DNA of 64,000 nt from Lachnospiraceae bacterium (GTDB taxonomy: Bacteria > Bacillota > Clostridia > Lachnospirales > Lachnospiraceae), in the NCBI GenBank assembly GCA_028693165.1, contig JAQUVX010000022.1, forward strand, positions 1-64,000, read 5' to 3'. The first letter of the stretch is position 1. Every line of letters starts with the position of its first letter. Below, one piece after another: positions 26,399-34,916 of the stretch. The notes below the pieces were generated by a model, which worked only from the letters and a program-made list of their open reading frames with translations, was not told the origin of the DNA and did no database searches. Both the position numbers and the translations under genes were made by a program.

Positions 26399-27043
26399 TC
26401 ACATCGCCTTCGGCAGATTCCACTTATAATGCCTTGCCAGCACCCGTATCACCACCACCAGCACCGCACTGGCGACCATCGCCACATTGCGCGCCATGAA
26501 CTGCATCAGCACCGCATAGCAGACCGCGCCAGCGATGGACGCACAGGCGTAGATATGCTTGCGCAGAACTGCCGGGGTCTGACCGGCCATAATGTCACGC
26601 AGGATACCGCCGCCTACGCCGGTAATCACGCCAAGAAAAATCACCAGAAAGTGATAATCTCCGTAGCCGGCGGCAATTCCTGTATCGATTCCGACCACAG
26701 TAAATGCCCCCAGTCCGATCGCATCCAGCAGATTCATCACCCGCTCATATCCCTCGGACACCAGGATATTGATCGACAGATGCCGGCCCTTCACGAACAA
26801 AAACAAGACCATGACCGACACAAATGCCATGAACACGTACACCGGATTTACAAACAGGGATGGAGGAATCACTCCCACAAGCAGATCCCGCAGCATCCCG
26901 CCCCCGCAGGCCGTCGTCACGCCCAGCACGATAATCCCCAGAAGATCCAGCCGCTTCTCGATCGCCACCATCGCCCCCGACCAGGCAAATGCCACCGTTC
27001 CAATCATTTCTACAATAAAAAATACCGTGATTTCCCCAAACAT
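26399..27043 (-). CDS. TRIC/UPF0126-family membrane protein
   Basis: Membrane protein, 214 residues from ATG 27043, which has GGGAGG 9 nt upstream; two earlier in-frame ATGs have poorer sites. It has two copies of the UPF0126 unit, each with a glycine-rich GGGMLRDLLVG-type motif (a second GGGILRDIMAG follows). About seven helices. Bacterial members are called trimeric intracellular cation channels; the physiological role is uncertain. It is convergent with the GH3 gene and has no evident operon partner. Confidence 0.85.
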   Translation of the reverse strand: MFGEITVFFIVEMIGTVAFAWSGAMVAIEKRLDLLGIIVLGVTTACGGGMLRDLLVGVIPPSLFVNPVYVFMAFVSVMVLFLFVKGRHLSINILVSEGYERVMNLLDAIGLGAFTVVGIDTGIAAGYGDYHFLVIFLGVITGVGGGILRDIMAGQTPAVLRKHIYACASIAGAVCYAVLMQFMARNVAMVASAVLVVVIRVLARHYKWNLPKAM

Positions 27044-27147
27044 TTCGCAAATCCTCCCGGTTATCCCCAAACTTTTCATTTCTCCCACTGCTCATTGTCT
27101 ACAGTATATCCACACGCAGTTTCGTTTGTCAATCTGCTTCGCGCTAA

Positions 27148-27320
27148 CGAAGCACTACCCTTATCGGACACTCAAATATTTCTTTAACAAAAAAGTACAG
27201 AAGTATGGAAATGTATAAATCGCGTCCTGCATCCCGATATTCCCGCCTGTCAGTTTGATTCCTCTTTGGATGTCCGGATACTTATCCGACTGAAGCAGTG
27301 TTCTCAATGATTTTGACTTT
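27148..27320 (-). pseudogene. C-terminal remnant of an AAA_14/DUF4143 ATPase
   Basis: The stretch is about 90% identical to the end of the intact ATPase gene at 31359-31530. The minus-strand frame still reads about 52 C-terminal residues, including LLQSDKYPDIQRGIKLTGGN and ends YLSVR, with a stop at 27161-27163. Several differences from the intact copy are synonymous (for example the S-L-R-T codons). So it is the stump of a second, diverged gene and not a fresh duplication. The rest of that gene is gone. Confidence 0.8.
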
Positions 27321-27348
27321 CTAAATAATAATTATCTCAGCTGCATTT

Positions 27349-28281
27349 TTAGATTCGCCCTCTCTCTGCAAAATAATCCGACGCATGTTTCACAAATGCC
27401 TTTGCCGGAAGTGAGTACGTTCCTGCTTTGGAATAAGCAATCACAAAGGTCCAGACCGCCTGATAAAAATCCTCCATATAACAGAACACCGGATCACCCT
27501 CACATCGGAAAAGCTGAATATAGCTTTCCGGCAAAAATGTTATGCCCATCCCGGCACTGGCAAATCGTAACGTTGTCTGAACACTGCTACTGGTCAGAAC
27601 GATTTCTGGTGTAATTTCAGCATTTCTCAAAATACGGTCTGTAATCTGTCGGACTCTCTGCCACGGAAATGACAAGATAAATTTTTCGCCTTTTGCCATC
27701 TCAGGATCAATATATGGGTATTTTTCGCCTGCTTTGCTGTAAACGTATTGATTCAGAGGATGATTCTTTGCAAATGCCATCACATAACGATCCTTCCCAA
27801 TAACCTCATAACAGGGCGGCTCAAACTCTTTGAATGGCAGATGCAAAAGTGCCAGATCCAGTTCATCCAAAGCCAGTTTTCGCTCCAGCATCTGAGAATT
27901 TCCCTCCGTAATATCAACCGTAATATTAGGATAGCGTTCTTCGAATGCAGGCAATGTTTGTGGAAGGCACAAGGATCCGATGTGAGCGGATGTACCAATT
28001 GTCAACCGTCCCCGATTTAGAGAATGAATGCTCTCCAATTCTTCCTCAAAGGTTTCATACAATTTTTCAATCTGCTGAGCCATAGCCACATATCGTTCTC
28101 CTGCATAGGTCAGAATTAATCCACCTGTACTTCTTGTAAACAGTGTGACATTCAAGCTTTTTTCCAGACGTGACAAAAACAGGCTCAACGCAGGCTGCGA
28201 GATAAACAGCCGTTTTGCCGCAGAAGAAATGTTTTTTTCCTCTGCCAGAACCAGTACATATTCCAAATCTTTATTATTCAT
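27349..28281 (-). CDS. LysR-family transcriptional regulator
   Basis: Protein of 310 residues; start ATG 28281 with GGAG upstream (an upstream in-frame TTG is less likely). N-terminal winged helix-turn-helix: NISSAAKRLFISQPALSLFL near residues 16-35. The substrate-binding domain follows, with GTSAHIGSLCLP and LDELDLALLHLP. It lies downstream of and is co-directional with the CitMHS and hydrolase genes. A dyad matching a LysR box stands at 30745-30768 before the hydrolase, making that unit its probable target. The ligand is unknown, perhaps the organic acid carried by the transporter. Confidence 0.88.
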   Translation of the reverse strand: MNNKDLEYVLVLAEEKNISSAAKRLFISQPALSLFLSRLEKSLNVTLFTRSTGGLILTYAGERYVAMAQQIEKLYETFEEELESIHSLNRGRLTIGTSAHIGSLCLPQTLPAFEERYPNITVDITEGNSQMLERKLALDELDLALLHLPFKEFEPPCYEVIGKDRYVMAFAKNHPLNQYVYSKAGEKYPYIDPEMAKGEKFILSFPWQRVRQITDRILRNAEITPEIVLTSSSVQTTLRFASAGMGITFLPESYIQLFRCEGDPVFCYMEDFYQAVWTFVIAYSKAGTYSLPAKAFVKHASDYFAERGRI

Positions 28282-28446
28282 TCTTCCGGTCTCCAATCAT
28301 CAGGTTTCCGCTCAGACTTCCGAAAGCTTTCTGCGCTCTTTTCTCTCCATATTGTAGCAGAAATGCCCCAGTCAGACAAGCAACCAGAGCATTTCCATGA
28401 GTTATCATATATGTAGATTTTCGGAAATTAATGCAACATGTTTCGA

Positions 28447-29766
28447 CTACATTACAATATGGCCGGTAATGCACCCAAACACAATCATAGCAAGACCGAT
28501 TAACCATAATGGAAGGAACGATGCTTTCATATGATCTTTCAGTTCCAATCCGGATACTGCCAATCCAAGATAGGTAGATGCAATAACCGGAGCCATCGTA
28601 AAGGTACTATCTGCACCGATACCAAATGCGATTGCAACACTCTGTGCCGGAACGCCAAACTGTCCGCAAACCTCAATCAGTACTGGAAGGATTCCATAAT
28701 ACAGCGTATCCGGTGATACGGCCAGTCCGATAAATCCCCCAAAGAATGCAAAAACCAGATGAAGATGTGCTCCCATAGATGCCGGAAGAATATTGATGAT
28801 GGTATTTGCCATGGCAACAATGATACCGGTTTCATTCAGTACACCAACCATAACACCTGCACTTAAAACAGTTGCAACCAGAGAAATCAATGCTGGAGCA
28901 TGTGCTCTCAACCTTGCATCCTGATCTTTTACATTCGGATAGTTTACCATCAATGCAATGACATCTCCAAGCATGAACACAAAGTAGTTTGGCAGAGATG
29001 TGGTAAACAGGAGCACAAATACACCAATAGTCAGCAAAACATTGAACCAGAACAGCTTTGGTCTTTGCAGGGAAAGATCTACTATCGCTTCTCCCTCTCC
29101 ATTTCCCTCCGTTACTTCCTCCATATTATGCTTGCCTGCACCGCGGTTCTTCTCAATCTTGGCCATTACAAAAGCCAGAACAACGCAGCAGATCAAGCCA
29201 AATATCTGCATCGGAAGATACATTTTCCACAGTTCATTCGAATCCATAGCCAAGGTAACGGACTGCCTGTTCAAAACACCTCCCCATGGAACCAGATTCA
29301 TCACAGTAATGGTTGCACAGCAGACTACCATAATGGAAGAGATGCGAATCTTCATCTTTTTACAAAGAGGAAGCAATGCAGGAATCGTAATCAGGTAAGT
29401 TGTCGGGCTGTTGCCGTCCAAATGACCCAAGATACCAATTACAACAACGATCAGAAAAATACCAAGGATATGGCCATCCACAATATACAACAGTTTCTTA
29501 ACCAGTCTGTCAAACATTCCCACATCAGTCATAATACCGAAGAATGTGATAACAAATACGAACAATGCTGCCATGCCCCAGGTTGTTGACACACCTTTTT
29601 TAATAAAATCTGTGATTTCTGCAATGCTGTAACCGTTAATTGCCGCTGCAATCACAGGGAGCACCACAAACAATGTCATTGCAGATGCCTTTCCCTTCAA
29701 CAGAAAGAACATTAAAAGTCCAATCATAATAAATCCCGTTAAAGCCAATACAAATTCACTTCCCAT
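28447..29766 (-). CDS. CitMHS-family organic acid transporter
   Basis: Integral membrane transporter, 439 residues with about twelve helices. It resembles CitM/CitH of the citrate-Mg2+:H+ family: GHLDGNSPTTYLITIPALLPL near residue 113 is the family segment, and MNLVPWGGVLNRQ follows. SPDTLYYGILPV near 357 belongs to the second half. The start follows TAGGAGG. It is 32 bp after the alpha/beta hydrolase stop, so one transcript. Citrate or a related carboxylate is likely, but the substrate in this lineage is not certain. Confidence 0.85.
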   Translation of the reverse strand: MGSEFVLALTGFIMIGLLMFFLLKGKASAMTLFVVLPVIAAAINGYSIAEITDFIKKGVSTTWGMAALFVFVITFFGIMTDVGMFDRLVKKLLYIVDGHILGIFLIVVVIGILGHLDGNSPTTYLITIPALLPLCKKMKIRISSIMVVCCATITVMNLVPWGGVLNRQSVTLAMDSNELWKMYLPMQIFGLICCVVLAFVMAKIEKNRGAGKHNMEEVTEGNGEGEAIVDLSLQRPKLFWFNVLLTIGVFVLLFTTSLPNYFVFMLGDVIALMVNYPNVKDQDARLRAHAPALISLVATVLSAGVMVGVLNETGIIVAMANTIINILPASMGAHLHLVFAFFGGFIGLAVSPDTLYYGILPVLIEVCGQFGVPAQSVAIAFGIGADSTFTMAPVIASTYLGLAVSGLELKDHMKASFLPLWLIGLAMIVFGCITGHIVM

Positions 29767-29797
29767 AATAGCCTCCTAAATGTATTCTACCTGAATC

Positions 29798-30637
29798 CTA
29801 CATAGAAATTGCTTTTCTCATAAATTCCGCCAAAAGACGGTTGAACTTCTCTGCCTCAAAGAGAAACATCAGATGTCCACTCTCGTAAAATTCATTCACT
29901 TCATGGTAACCACCGACCATCCCTGCAAAGTGCTCTGGCATATCCAGGCCGTATGCTTTCGACTGTGCTCCGAAAAATGCTGCCGGTACCGTAATTTTAT
30001 GAAGATTGCTGACATTATCTGTATGGCAGAAATCGTAATGAAGCTCCACAGCTGACCACGGTGCCGTCTTTCTGCACTCACGGATGATCCATGCCCGATC
30101 CTCAGCGCTCATCTCTCCGTTGTTGGAGATACGGTTTAAAAATTTGTCGTAAAATTCCTGCGGATTGTAGATCAACGGCAGGTAGTTATCGAACCAATTC
30201 TCAATATCGTAATTCCTTGCCCGATGATGATTCCACCCCTCACCTGAGAATGGGAATAGAGATCCATCCATCATCACCAGTCCCTGCAGGTGCTCCTGAT
30301 TGAATTCACTGGCAAAAGTCATAACGGTTGATGCGGCCAGAGACCAGCCAAGCAAAATCACCTTATTCAGTCCCAGATGCTCAATCAACTCTTTGATATC
30401 CTGTGCATGACGCTTCAATGTGTTTCCGGATGCTGTCTTAGACGAATATCCCTGACCACGTGGATCCATCAAAATTACGCGAAACTCTTTAGAAAGAACT
30501 TCTGCATTCTTCTGAAAGAACTTTGTCGTACATAAAAATCCAGGTATCATTACCAGGGGAAATCCGGTTCCATAATCTTCGTAATAAATGTGAGCATCGT
30601 CTGATGTTACAAAAAAGTTATCTCTGCTAATACCCAT
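29798..30637 (-). CDS. Alpha/beta-fold hydrolase
   Basis: Soluble hydrolase of 279 residues. The oxyanion region is MIPGFLCTT. The nucleophile elbow LGWSLAA places the serine near residue 98. The acid lies around LDMPEHFAG and the late histidine is in ESGHLMFLFE. It resembles ester or carbon-carbon hydrolases that act on small acids. The start has GAGGAGG. It is first in the hydrolase-CitMHS-LysR unit, which hints that it acts on the transported compound. No signal peptide is seen. Confidence 0.8.
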   Translation of the reverse strand: MGISRDNFFVTSDDAHIYYEDYGTGFPLVMIPGFLCTTKFFQKNAEVLSKEFRVILMDPRGQGYSSKTASGNTLKRHAQDIKELIEHLGLNKVILLGWSLAASTVMTFASEFNQEHLQGLVMMDGSLFPFSGEGWNHHRARNYDIENWFDNYLPLIYNPQEFYDKFLNRISNNGEMSAEDRAWIIRECRKTAPWSAVELHYDFCHTDNVSNLHKITVPAAFFGAQSKAYGLDMPEHFAGMVGGYHEVNEFYESGHLMFLFEAEKFNRLLAEFMRKAISM

Positions 30638-30697
30638 AGTTCCTCCTCATGTTGCTAATCAGCTGTGTGCACTGTGTCTGATTTCTTTATATTTGGG

Positions 30698-30768
30698 ATT
30701 ATATAATGTCTTTTCTGAAAAATCCAATTTCAAATACAAATATTGAATATAACAATCATGTTATATTC
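30698..30768 (-). promoter_or_regulatory. Promoter with a LysR-type operator
   Basis: On the minus strand a TATAAT -10 (30703-30698) follows a weak TTGGAT -35 box. Further upstream lies a perfect 9-bp dyad, GAATATAAC-N6-GTTATATTC (30745-30768). It contains ATAAC-N6-GTTAT, the LysR-type shape, centred near -65, the usual LysR recognition distance. The hydrolase start is 60 bp downstream of the -10. Confidence 0.65.
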
Positions 30769-30888
30769 ATCTCTGGTCTTCCTGCATTAAATAAAATCCA
30801 ATATCTTGCAATTGACTTTCAATTTTCTGGAAATCCTATTTTGCACAGTACTGCACGCTGTTCCTGCCTATTAACCATAAAGGGACAA

Positions 30889-30927
30889 CACAAAATAGCT
30901 CTTGCGATATCAAATTGTCGCAAGAGC
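30889..30927 (-). terminator. Terminator on the minus strand
   Basis: GCTCTTGCGA (30927-30918) pairs with TCGCAAGAGC (30907-30898), then TATTTTG. It ends transcription from the ATPase remnant and the intact ATPase upstream. Confidence 0.7.
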
Positions 30928-30945
30928 CCTCATCATGTCATAACC

Positions 30946-31348
30946 TTATTTTAATTTCAATTTTTTGTCAATATACCCTCTCAGGATTCCCACGTACGGT
31001 TCCTGATGATCCGGCTGTACATTGATATCCATAACTTCCTGCAATACTTCTTCTACGGTTCTACCATAAGTATTACTTTGAGGGTGATACAGTTGAAAAT
31101 TATCTAATACCCATATATTTTCCTTTGGCACATTAACCAGAATGCTAGGCGAATGCGTTGTCATAATAAATTGTATCTTTGGAAAAATCCGAATCAAATT
31201 GCTGACAACCCTTTTCTCCATCACTCAACATTCTTACAGGAAACTTCTCTGTAAGCATTCCCCTGCTGATGATAACTTCCAATCTTTTTCTGAAAACCTG
31301 TTCATAAAGCACCTCCAATTCACTGTGACTTTCTGTCATATAGTTCAT
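30946..31348 (-). pseudogene. Deleted and frameshifted AAA-type ATPase
   Basis: Two overlapping minus-strand frames carry parts of one SMC/RecF-like AAA ATPase. The upstream frame ends with the LSDGEK signature. The downstream frame continues with KRVVSNLIRIFPKIQFIMTTHSPSIL and a C-terminal tail. The usual Walker B stretch (an LIDE-type motif) between them is missing, so there was an internal deletion plus a frame change. No Walker A part remains. It lies immediately downstream of the intact AAA_14 ATPase. Confidence 0.7.
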
Positions 31349-31370
31349 CTTTCATTCCCGAAGCACTCCC

Positions 31371-32702
31371 TTATCGGACACTCAAGTAGTTCTTCAACAA
31401 AAAACTACAGAAGTATGGAAATGTATAGATCGCGTCCTGCATCCCGATATTCCCGCCTGTCAGTTTGATTCCTCTTTGGATGTCCGGATACTTATCCGAC
31501 TGAAGCAGCGTCCTCAGTGACTTTGATCTTCCATTCTGAGCCTTTACCTCTACCGGGATCAGCTCCGCGGCTGTCCGCACGAAAAAATCTTCCTCTAATG
31601 TAGAATTTTCTCTTTTGTAGTAATAAAGTCCATAGCCGCTTTTCTTCAATGCCTCTCCCACAATATTTTCATACAATGCACCCTTATAGACATTCAGATT
31701 CTTATTCGCACGCAGATCTTCCTGCGCTTCTTCGTCCAGCATCGCTACCAGCAAGCCGGTGTCCGCAAAATAGAGCTTATATTTTTCTTCATTATAATTT
31801 CCCTTAAGCGGTAATTCCGGATAATGCATACAATAACAGATCTGAATAATGCCTGCATCCCGCAGCCATTCAATGCAGCCTCTGTAATCTTTAAAACGTG
31901 CACCGGTGGCAACCTTTGAAATCTGAAACTTCTTATTGTCTTTTGCAAGCTGAACCGGAATATGTTCAAATACATTCAATATTCTCGTCTGATCAATTCC
32001 CTGTGCATATTTGCGTATATCTTCGCGGTAATCCGCAAGCAGCTGCCTCTGTGTCATCAGAGAATTCTCAAAGGTTCCCTTCAAAATATATTCCCGCACA
32101 ACAGCCGGCATCCCGCCCAGGATACAATAGTCCAGAAACAGGGACTGATACACTGACAACTCCATCTCGGAAAACGGCCGCAGATCCATCATATGCTGCA
32201 ACATAGAGTCAATCACGGGCTGCCCATATCCCTTCGCCCACAAAAACTCTTCGAAATCCAGTGAACACATCTCATAATCCACCTTATAGCCCACGCTGTT
32301 GCTTTCAATCCTCCTGTAGTTTATCCCCAGCATGGAGCCACTGCAGATCACATCATATCGACCATCCAGACAAAAGAATTTCAGGGCCGTCGCGATCTCC
32401 GGATACTCCTGCAACTCATCAAAAAACAGCAGCGTCCTGCCCTCCACGAATTTTTTAGATGGGTCTAACAATGAGATATTCTTGATGATATCCGCCGCCT
32501 TATACCCATCCGATGTGATCATCTTGTACTTTGGCTCTTCGACAAAGTTGATATAAACCAGATTCTCATAATTTTTTTCAGCAAAATAGCGGATAGACTC
32601 CGTCTTCCCCACCTGCCGCGGTCCCTTCACGATCAGTGGCTTCTTGTCCAGCTCCTCTTTCCAATTCTGCAATAACAGATCAATTTTTCTCTGTAAATAC
32701 AT
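31371..32702 (-). CDS. AAA_14/DUF4143 ATP-binding protein
   Basis: Protein of 443 residues; start ATG 32702 with GGAGGGG 7 nt upstream. The P-loop is KGPRQVGKTES near residues 25-35. Walker B is LLFFDELQEYP, and sensor I is VICSGSMLG. The C-terminal half is the DUF4143 domain with a nuclease-like fold (LIPVEVKAQNGRSKSLR). Proteins of this kind are common, often several per genome, in anaerobes, with unclear function. Defence, transposition or stress roles have been suggested but none is shown. A second copy has been reduced to a stump at 27.15 kb. Confidence 0.85.
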   Translation of the reverse strand: MYLQRKIDLLLQNWKEELDKKPLIVKGPRQVGKTESIRYFAEKNYENLVYINFVEEPKYKMITSDGYKAADIIKNISLLDPSKKFVEGRTLLFFDELQEYPEIATALKFFCLDGRYDVICSGSMLGINYRRIESNSVGYKVDYEMCSLDFEEFLWAKGYGQPVIDSMLQHMMDLRPFSEMELSVYQSLFLDYCILGGMPAVVREYILKGTFENSLMTQRQLLADYREDIRKYAQGIDQTRILNVFEHIPVQLAKDNKKFQISKVATGARFKDYRGCIEWLRDAGIIQICYCMHYPELPLKGNYNEEKYKLYFADTGLLVAMLDEEAQEDLRANKNLNVYKGALYENIVGEALKKSGYGLYYYKRENSTLEEDFFVRTAAELIPVEVKAQNGRSKSLRTLLQSDKYPDIQRGIKLTGGNIGMQDAIYTFPYFCSFLLKNYLSVR

Positions 32703-33010
32703 CAGGACACCCCTCCATATCTTTATCAACACGCTTTAGTATATGGATATCGTACCACATTATTCCCTCGCAGACAAGGTTTTTACAATTTCATGGGCGA
32801 ATACTTCTTGATTTCCACTATTTCATGAGTGAATACTTCTTAATTTTTACGTTTTTATGAGCGAATATCCCTTTGCTTTCACATTCCTGCTATTCCTTTA
32901 TGATTCAGAGTCCGCATCCCCCGCTGCCGGCTTTGTCAATCCGCTCTGGACTTTTCCCCATGAAAGGACTACAATAAATGCATTGAAAAACCGAAAAGGA
33001 TGGACATACC
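32703..33010. repeat. Intergenic region with three 32-bp tandem repeats
   Basis: Three head-to-tail units of exactly 32 bp start at 32789, 32821 and 32853. The shared core is TTTCATGAGTGAATACTTCTT with changes in each copy. They lie upstream of the + strand membrane-protein gene and of the - strand ATPase gene. No gene is seen; short frames reading MSEY... are repeat translations. The rest of the region shows nothing clear. Confidence 0.7.
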
Positions 33011-33700
33011 ATGATGAAGCTGCTGCACCAGATGCTTGGCATCCTCTGCGCATTCGCGCTGATGATCACCCTGCTGATTACCTCCGTGGAGGCCGTGACC
33101 TACTGGACTCCCGGATTTTATGAAAAAGAATATGCCAAATATCACGTTCTGGACGATGTAAATATGGAAATGGAGGATCTGCTGGACGTAACCCATGAGA
33201 TGATGGCCTTCCTGCGCGGCGACCGTGCCGATCTGCATGTGCCTACGGTCGTCGGCGGACAGCCGCGGGAATTCTTCAATGAACGCGAGATCGCTCATAT
33301 GGAAGACGTGCAGGGGCTTTTCCTCGCCGCACTTGCCATCCGCCGGGTCTGCCTGGCTCTGATGGCCGCCTGCGTGCTTCTGCTGTTTGCCTTAAAAGCG
33401 GACGTCAAACGCGTGCTGCCAAAGATGCTCTGTATCGGGACGGGATTATTCTTCGCCATCCTTGCCGTGCTGACGGGGATTATATCCACAGACTTTTCCA
33501 AATACTTTATTGTTTTCCACCATATCTTTTTCAACAATGATTTGTGGATGCTGGACCCCCGCACCGACCTGCTGATCAACATCGTGCCGGAGCCCTTCTT
33601 TGCGGACACTGCGGCGCGCATCGGCATCACCTACGGAGTCTCGGTGCTGGTCGTCTTTGCCCTGTGCCTGCTGTGGATCAAACGTGGAAAAACAAAATAA
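33011..33700 (+). CDS. TIGR01906/DUF1461-family membrane protein
   Basis: Integral membrane protein, 229 residues with four main hydrophobic helices (near 7-30, 110-126, 140-160, 205-222). The extracytoplasmic loop after helix 1 contains YWTPGFYEKEYAKYHV, followed by DLLDVTHEMMAFLRG and the HMEDVQGLF segment typical of TIGR01906. The late IFFNNDLWMLDPRTDLLI segment is also family-specific. Function unknown. It has a modest AAAAGGA site and stands alone. Confidence 0.82.
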   Translation: MMKLLHQMLGILCAFALMITLLITSVEAVTYWTPGFYEKEYAKYHVLDDVNMEMEDLLDVTHEMMAFLRGDRADLHVPTVVGGQPREFFNEREIAHMEDVQGLFLAALAIRRVCLALMAACVLLLFALKADVKRVLPKMLCIGTGLFFAILAVLTGIISTDFSKYFIVFHHIFFNNDLWMLDPRTDLLINIVPEPFFADTAARIGITYGVSVLVVFALCLLWIKRGKTK

Positions 33701-33722
33701 TATTCCCAATTTAGCCGAAACA

Positions 33723-33780
33723 GTTGACAACGTCAACCATTTCGGCTATGATATTGTTCGTATGGTTGATCTAGGTCAAC
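33723..33780 (+). promoter_or_regulatory. Promoter with two MarR-type operators
   Basis: TTGACA (33724-33729), 17-bp spacer, TATGAT (33747-33752). A palindrome GTTGAC-AAC-GTCAAC (33723-33737) covers the -35 box and GTTGAT-CTAG-GTCAAC (33765-33780) lies just past the start point. The pair would block RNA polymerase both at binding and at escape. A MarR gene is third in the operon that follows, so self-control is likely. Confidence 0.8.
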
Positions 33781-33827
33781 TTTAAACTGAAACCCGCGTA
33801 CTACACACTTGATTACAGGAGGAAGCT

Positions 33828-34916
33828 ATGTCCTATTTATTTGAACCCGTAACCATTGGCAGCATCACATTGAAAAACCGCATCGTATTCGCTCCGGCAA
33901 GCATGGGCCGGGACGCGCTCTCCTGGTATGAGAAGCTGGCGCGCGGAGGCTGCGGCATGATCATTCTGGCCGATCTTTCGGTTGTCCCCTCCCTGTTTGG
34001 TGCCCCGGGACTGGGCAGCATGCAGTATGCCGATCATTTCCGGCAGATCATTAAAATCTGCCATACCTATGACTGCAAGGTATCTGCGCAGCTTTTCCAC
34101 CCCGAATATGATATCCGGCTGATCCGGGAACTGTACCAGACACTTGGGCAAACCGATCCGCAGAAGGTGCGCCAGGCGCTGAATGACAGCATCGAGACAT
34201 TCTGTGACACACTGACACCAGAGCGGATTCACGAAATCCTGCATGATTTTGAGCTTGCCGCCCGGCGTGCGGAATGTCTCGGCTTTGATATGATCCAGAT
34301 TCACGGCGACCGTCTGGCCGGAAGTTTTACCTCGCCGGTCTTTAATCACAGAACCGATGACTATCACACCTTCTGGCAATTCCCGGAAGAGATGGTGCGC
34401 GCGGTTCGGACAGGTGCGCTCCATATCCCGATCGATTACAAACTGACCATCCGCACGGAGGATCCGGCTTACGGGCGCGGCGGGATCAGCATGGATCAGG
34501 TTCCTGAATTTGTACGGAGGCTGGAACGCTGCGGCATCGACAGCTTCCATGTATCACTTGCCAATCACACGGCGACCGGCGACACCATCCCGATGGCCAA
34601 TCACCCTTATTTTACCGGAGAAGCCTGCTTTTCCAGGCTGGCGCTGGAGGTTTCCCGCCATACGGCAAAGCCGGTGTGCTGCGTTGGAAAGATCCAGTCG
34701 CCCGAAGCCGCGGAGGAATTGTGCCGTGGGGGCATCTCGCTGATCGGCATGTGCCGCCAGCTGATCGCCGACCCGAAGTGGCCGAACAAAGTTTTTGAAA
34801 ACCGCACCGATGAGATTCTCCGCTGCCTTTACTGCAATCGCGCCTGCGTGGGCGCACTAAAAGGCGGGCGTGGAGTCAGCTGTATTCTGCATACGAATGA
34901 GGAGGAGACCTTATGA
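33828..34916 (+). CDS. Old-yellow-enzyme-type NADH:flavin oxidoreductase
   Basis: TIM-barrel flavoprotein, 362 residues, related to the catalytic domain of 2-enoate reductase. NRIVFAPASMG, the SAQLFHPEYDI strand and the QIHGDRLAGSF segment match the FMN barrel. The C-terminus has CLYCNRACVG and a further cysteine in GVSCILH, the beginning of a 4Fe-4S site. The larger FAD/NAD domains of enoate reductases are absent. It reduces an activated alkene or xenobiotic (inference). The start has AGGAGG. The next gene overlaps it by 4 bp. Confidence 0.85.
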   Translation: MSYLFEPVTIGSITLKNRIVFAPASMGRDALSWYEKLARGGCGMIILADLSVVPSLFGAPGLGSMQYADHFRQIIKICHTYDCKVSAQLFHPEYDIRLIRELYQTLGQTDPQKVRQALNDSIETFCDTLTPERIHEILHDFELAARRAECLGFDMIQIHGDRLAGSFTSPVFNHRTDDYHTFWQFPEEMVRAVRTGALHIPIDYKLTIRTEDPAYGRGGISMDQVPEFVRRLERCGIDSFHVSLANHTATGDTIPMANHPYFTGEACFSRLALEVSRHTAKPVCCVGKIQSPEAAEELCRGGISLIGMCRQLIADPKWPNKVFENRTDEILRCLYCNRACVGALKGGRGVSCILHTNEEETL

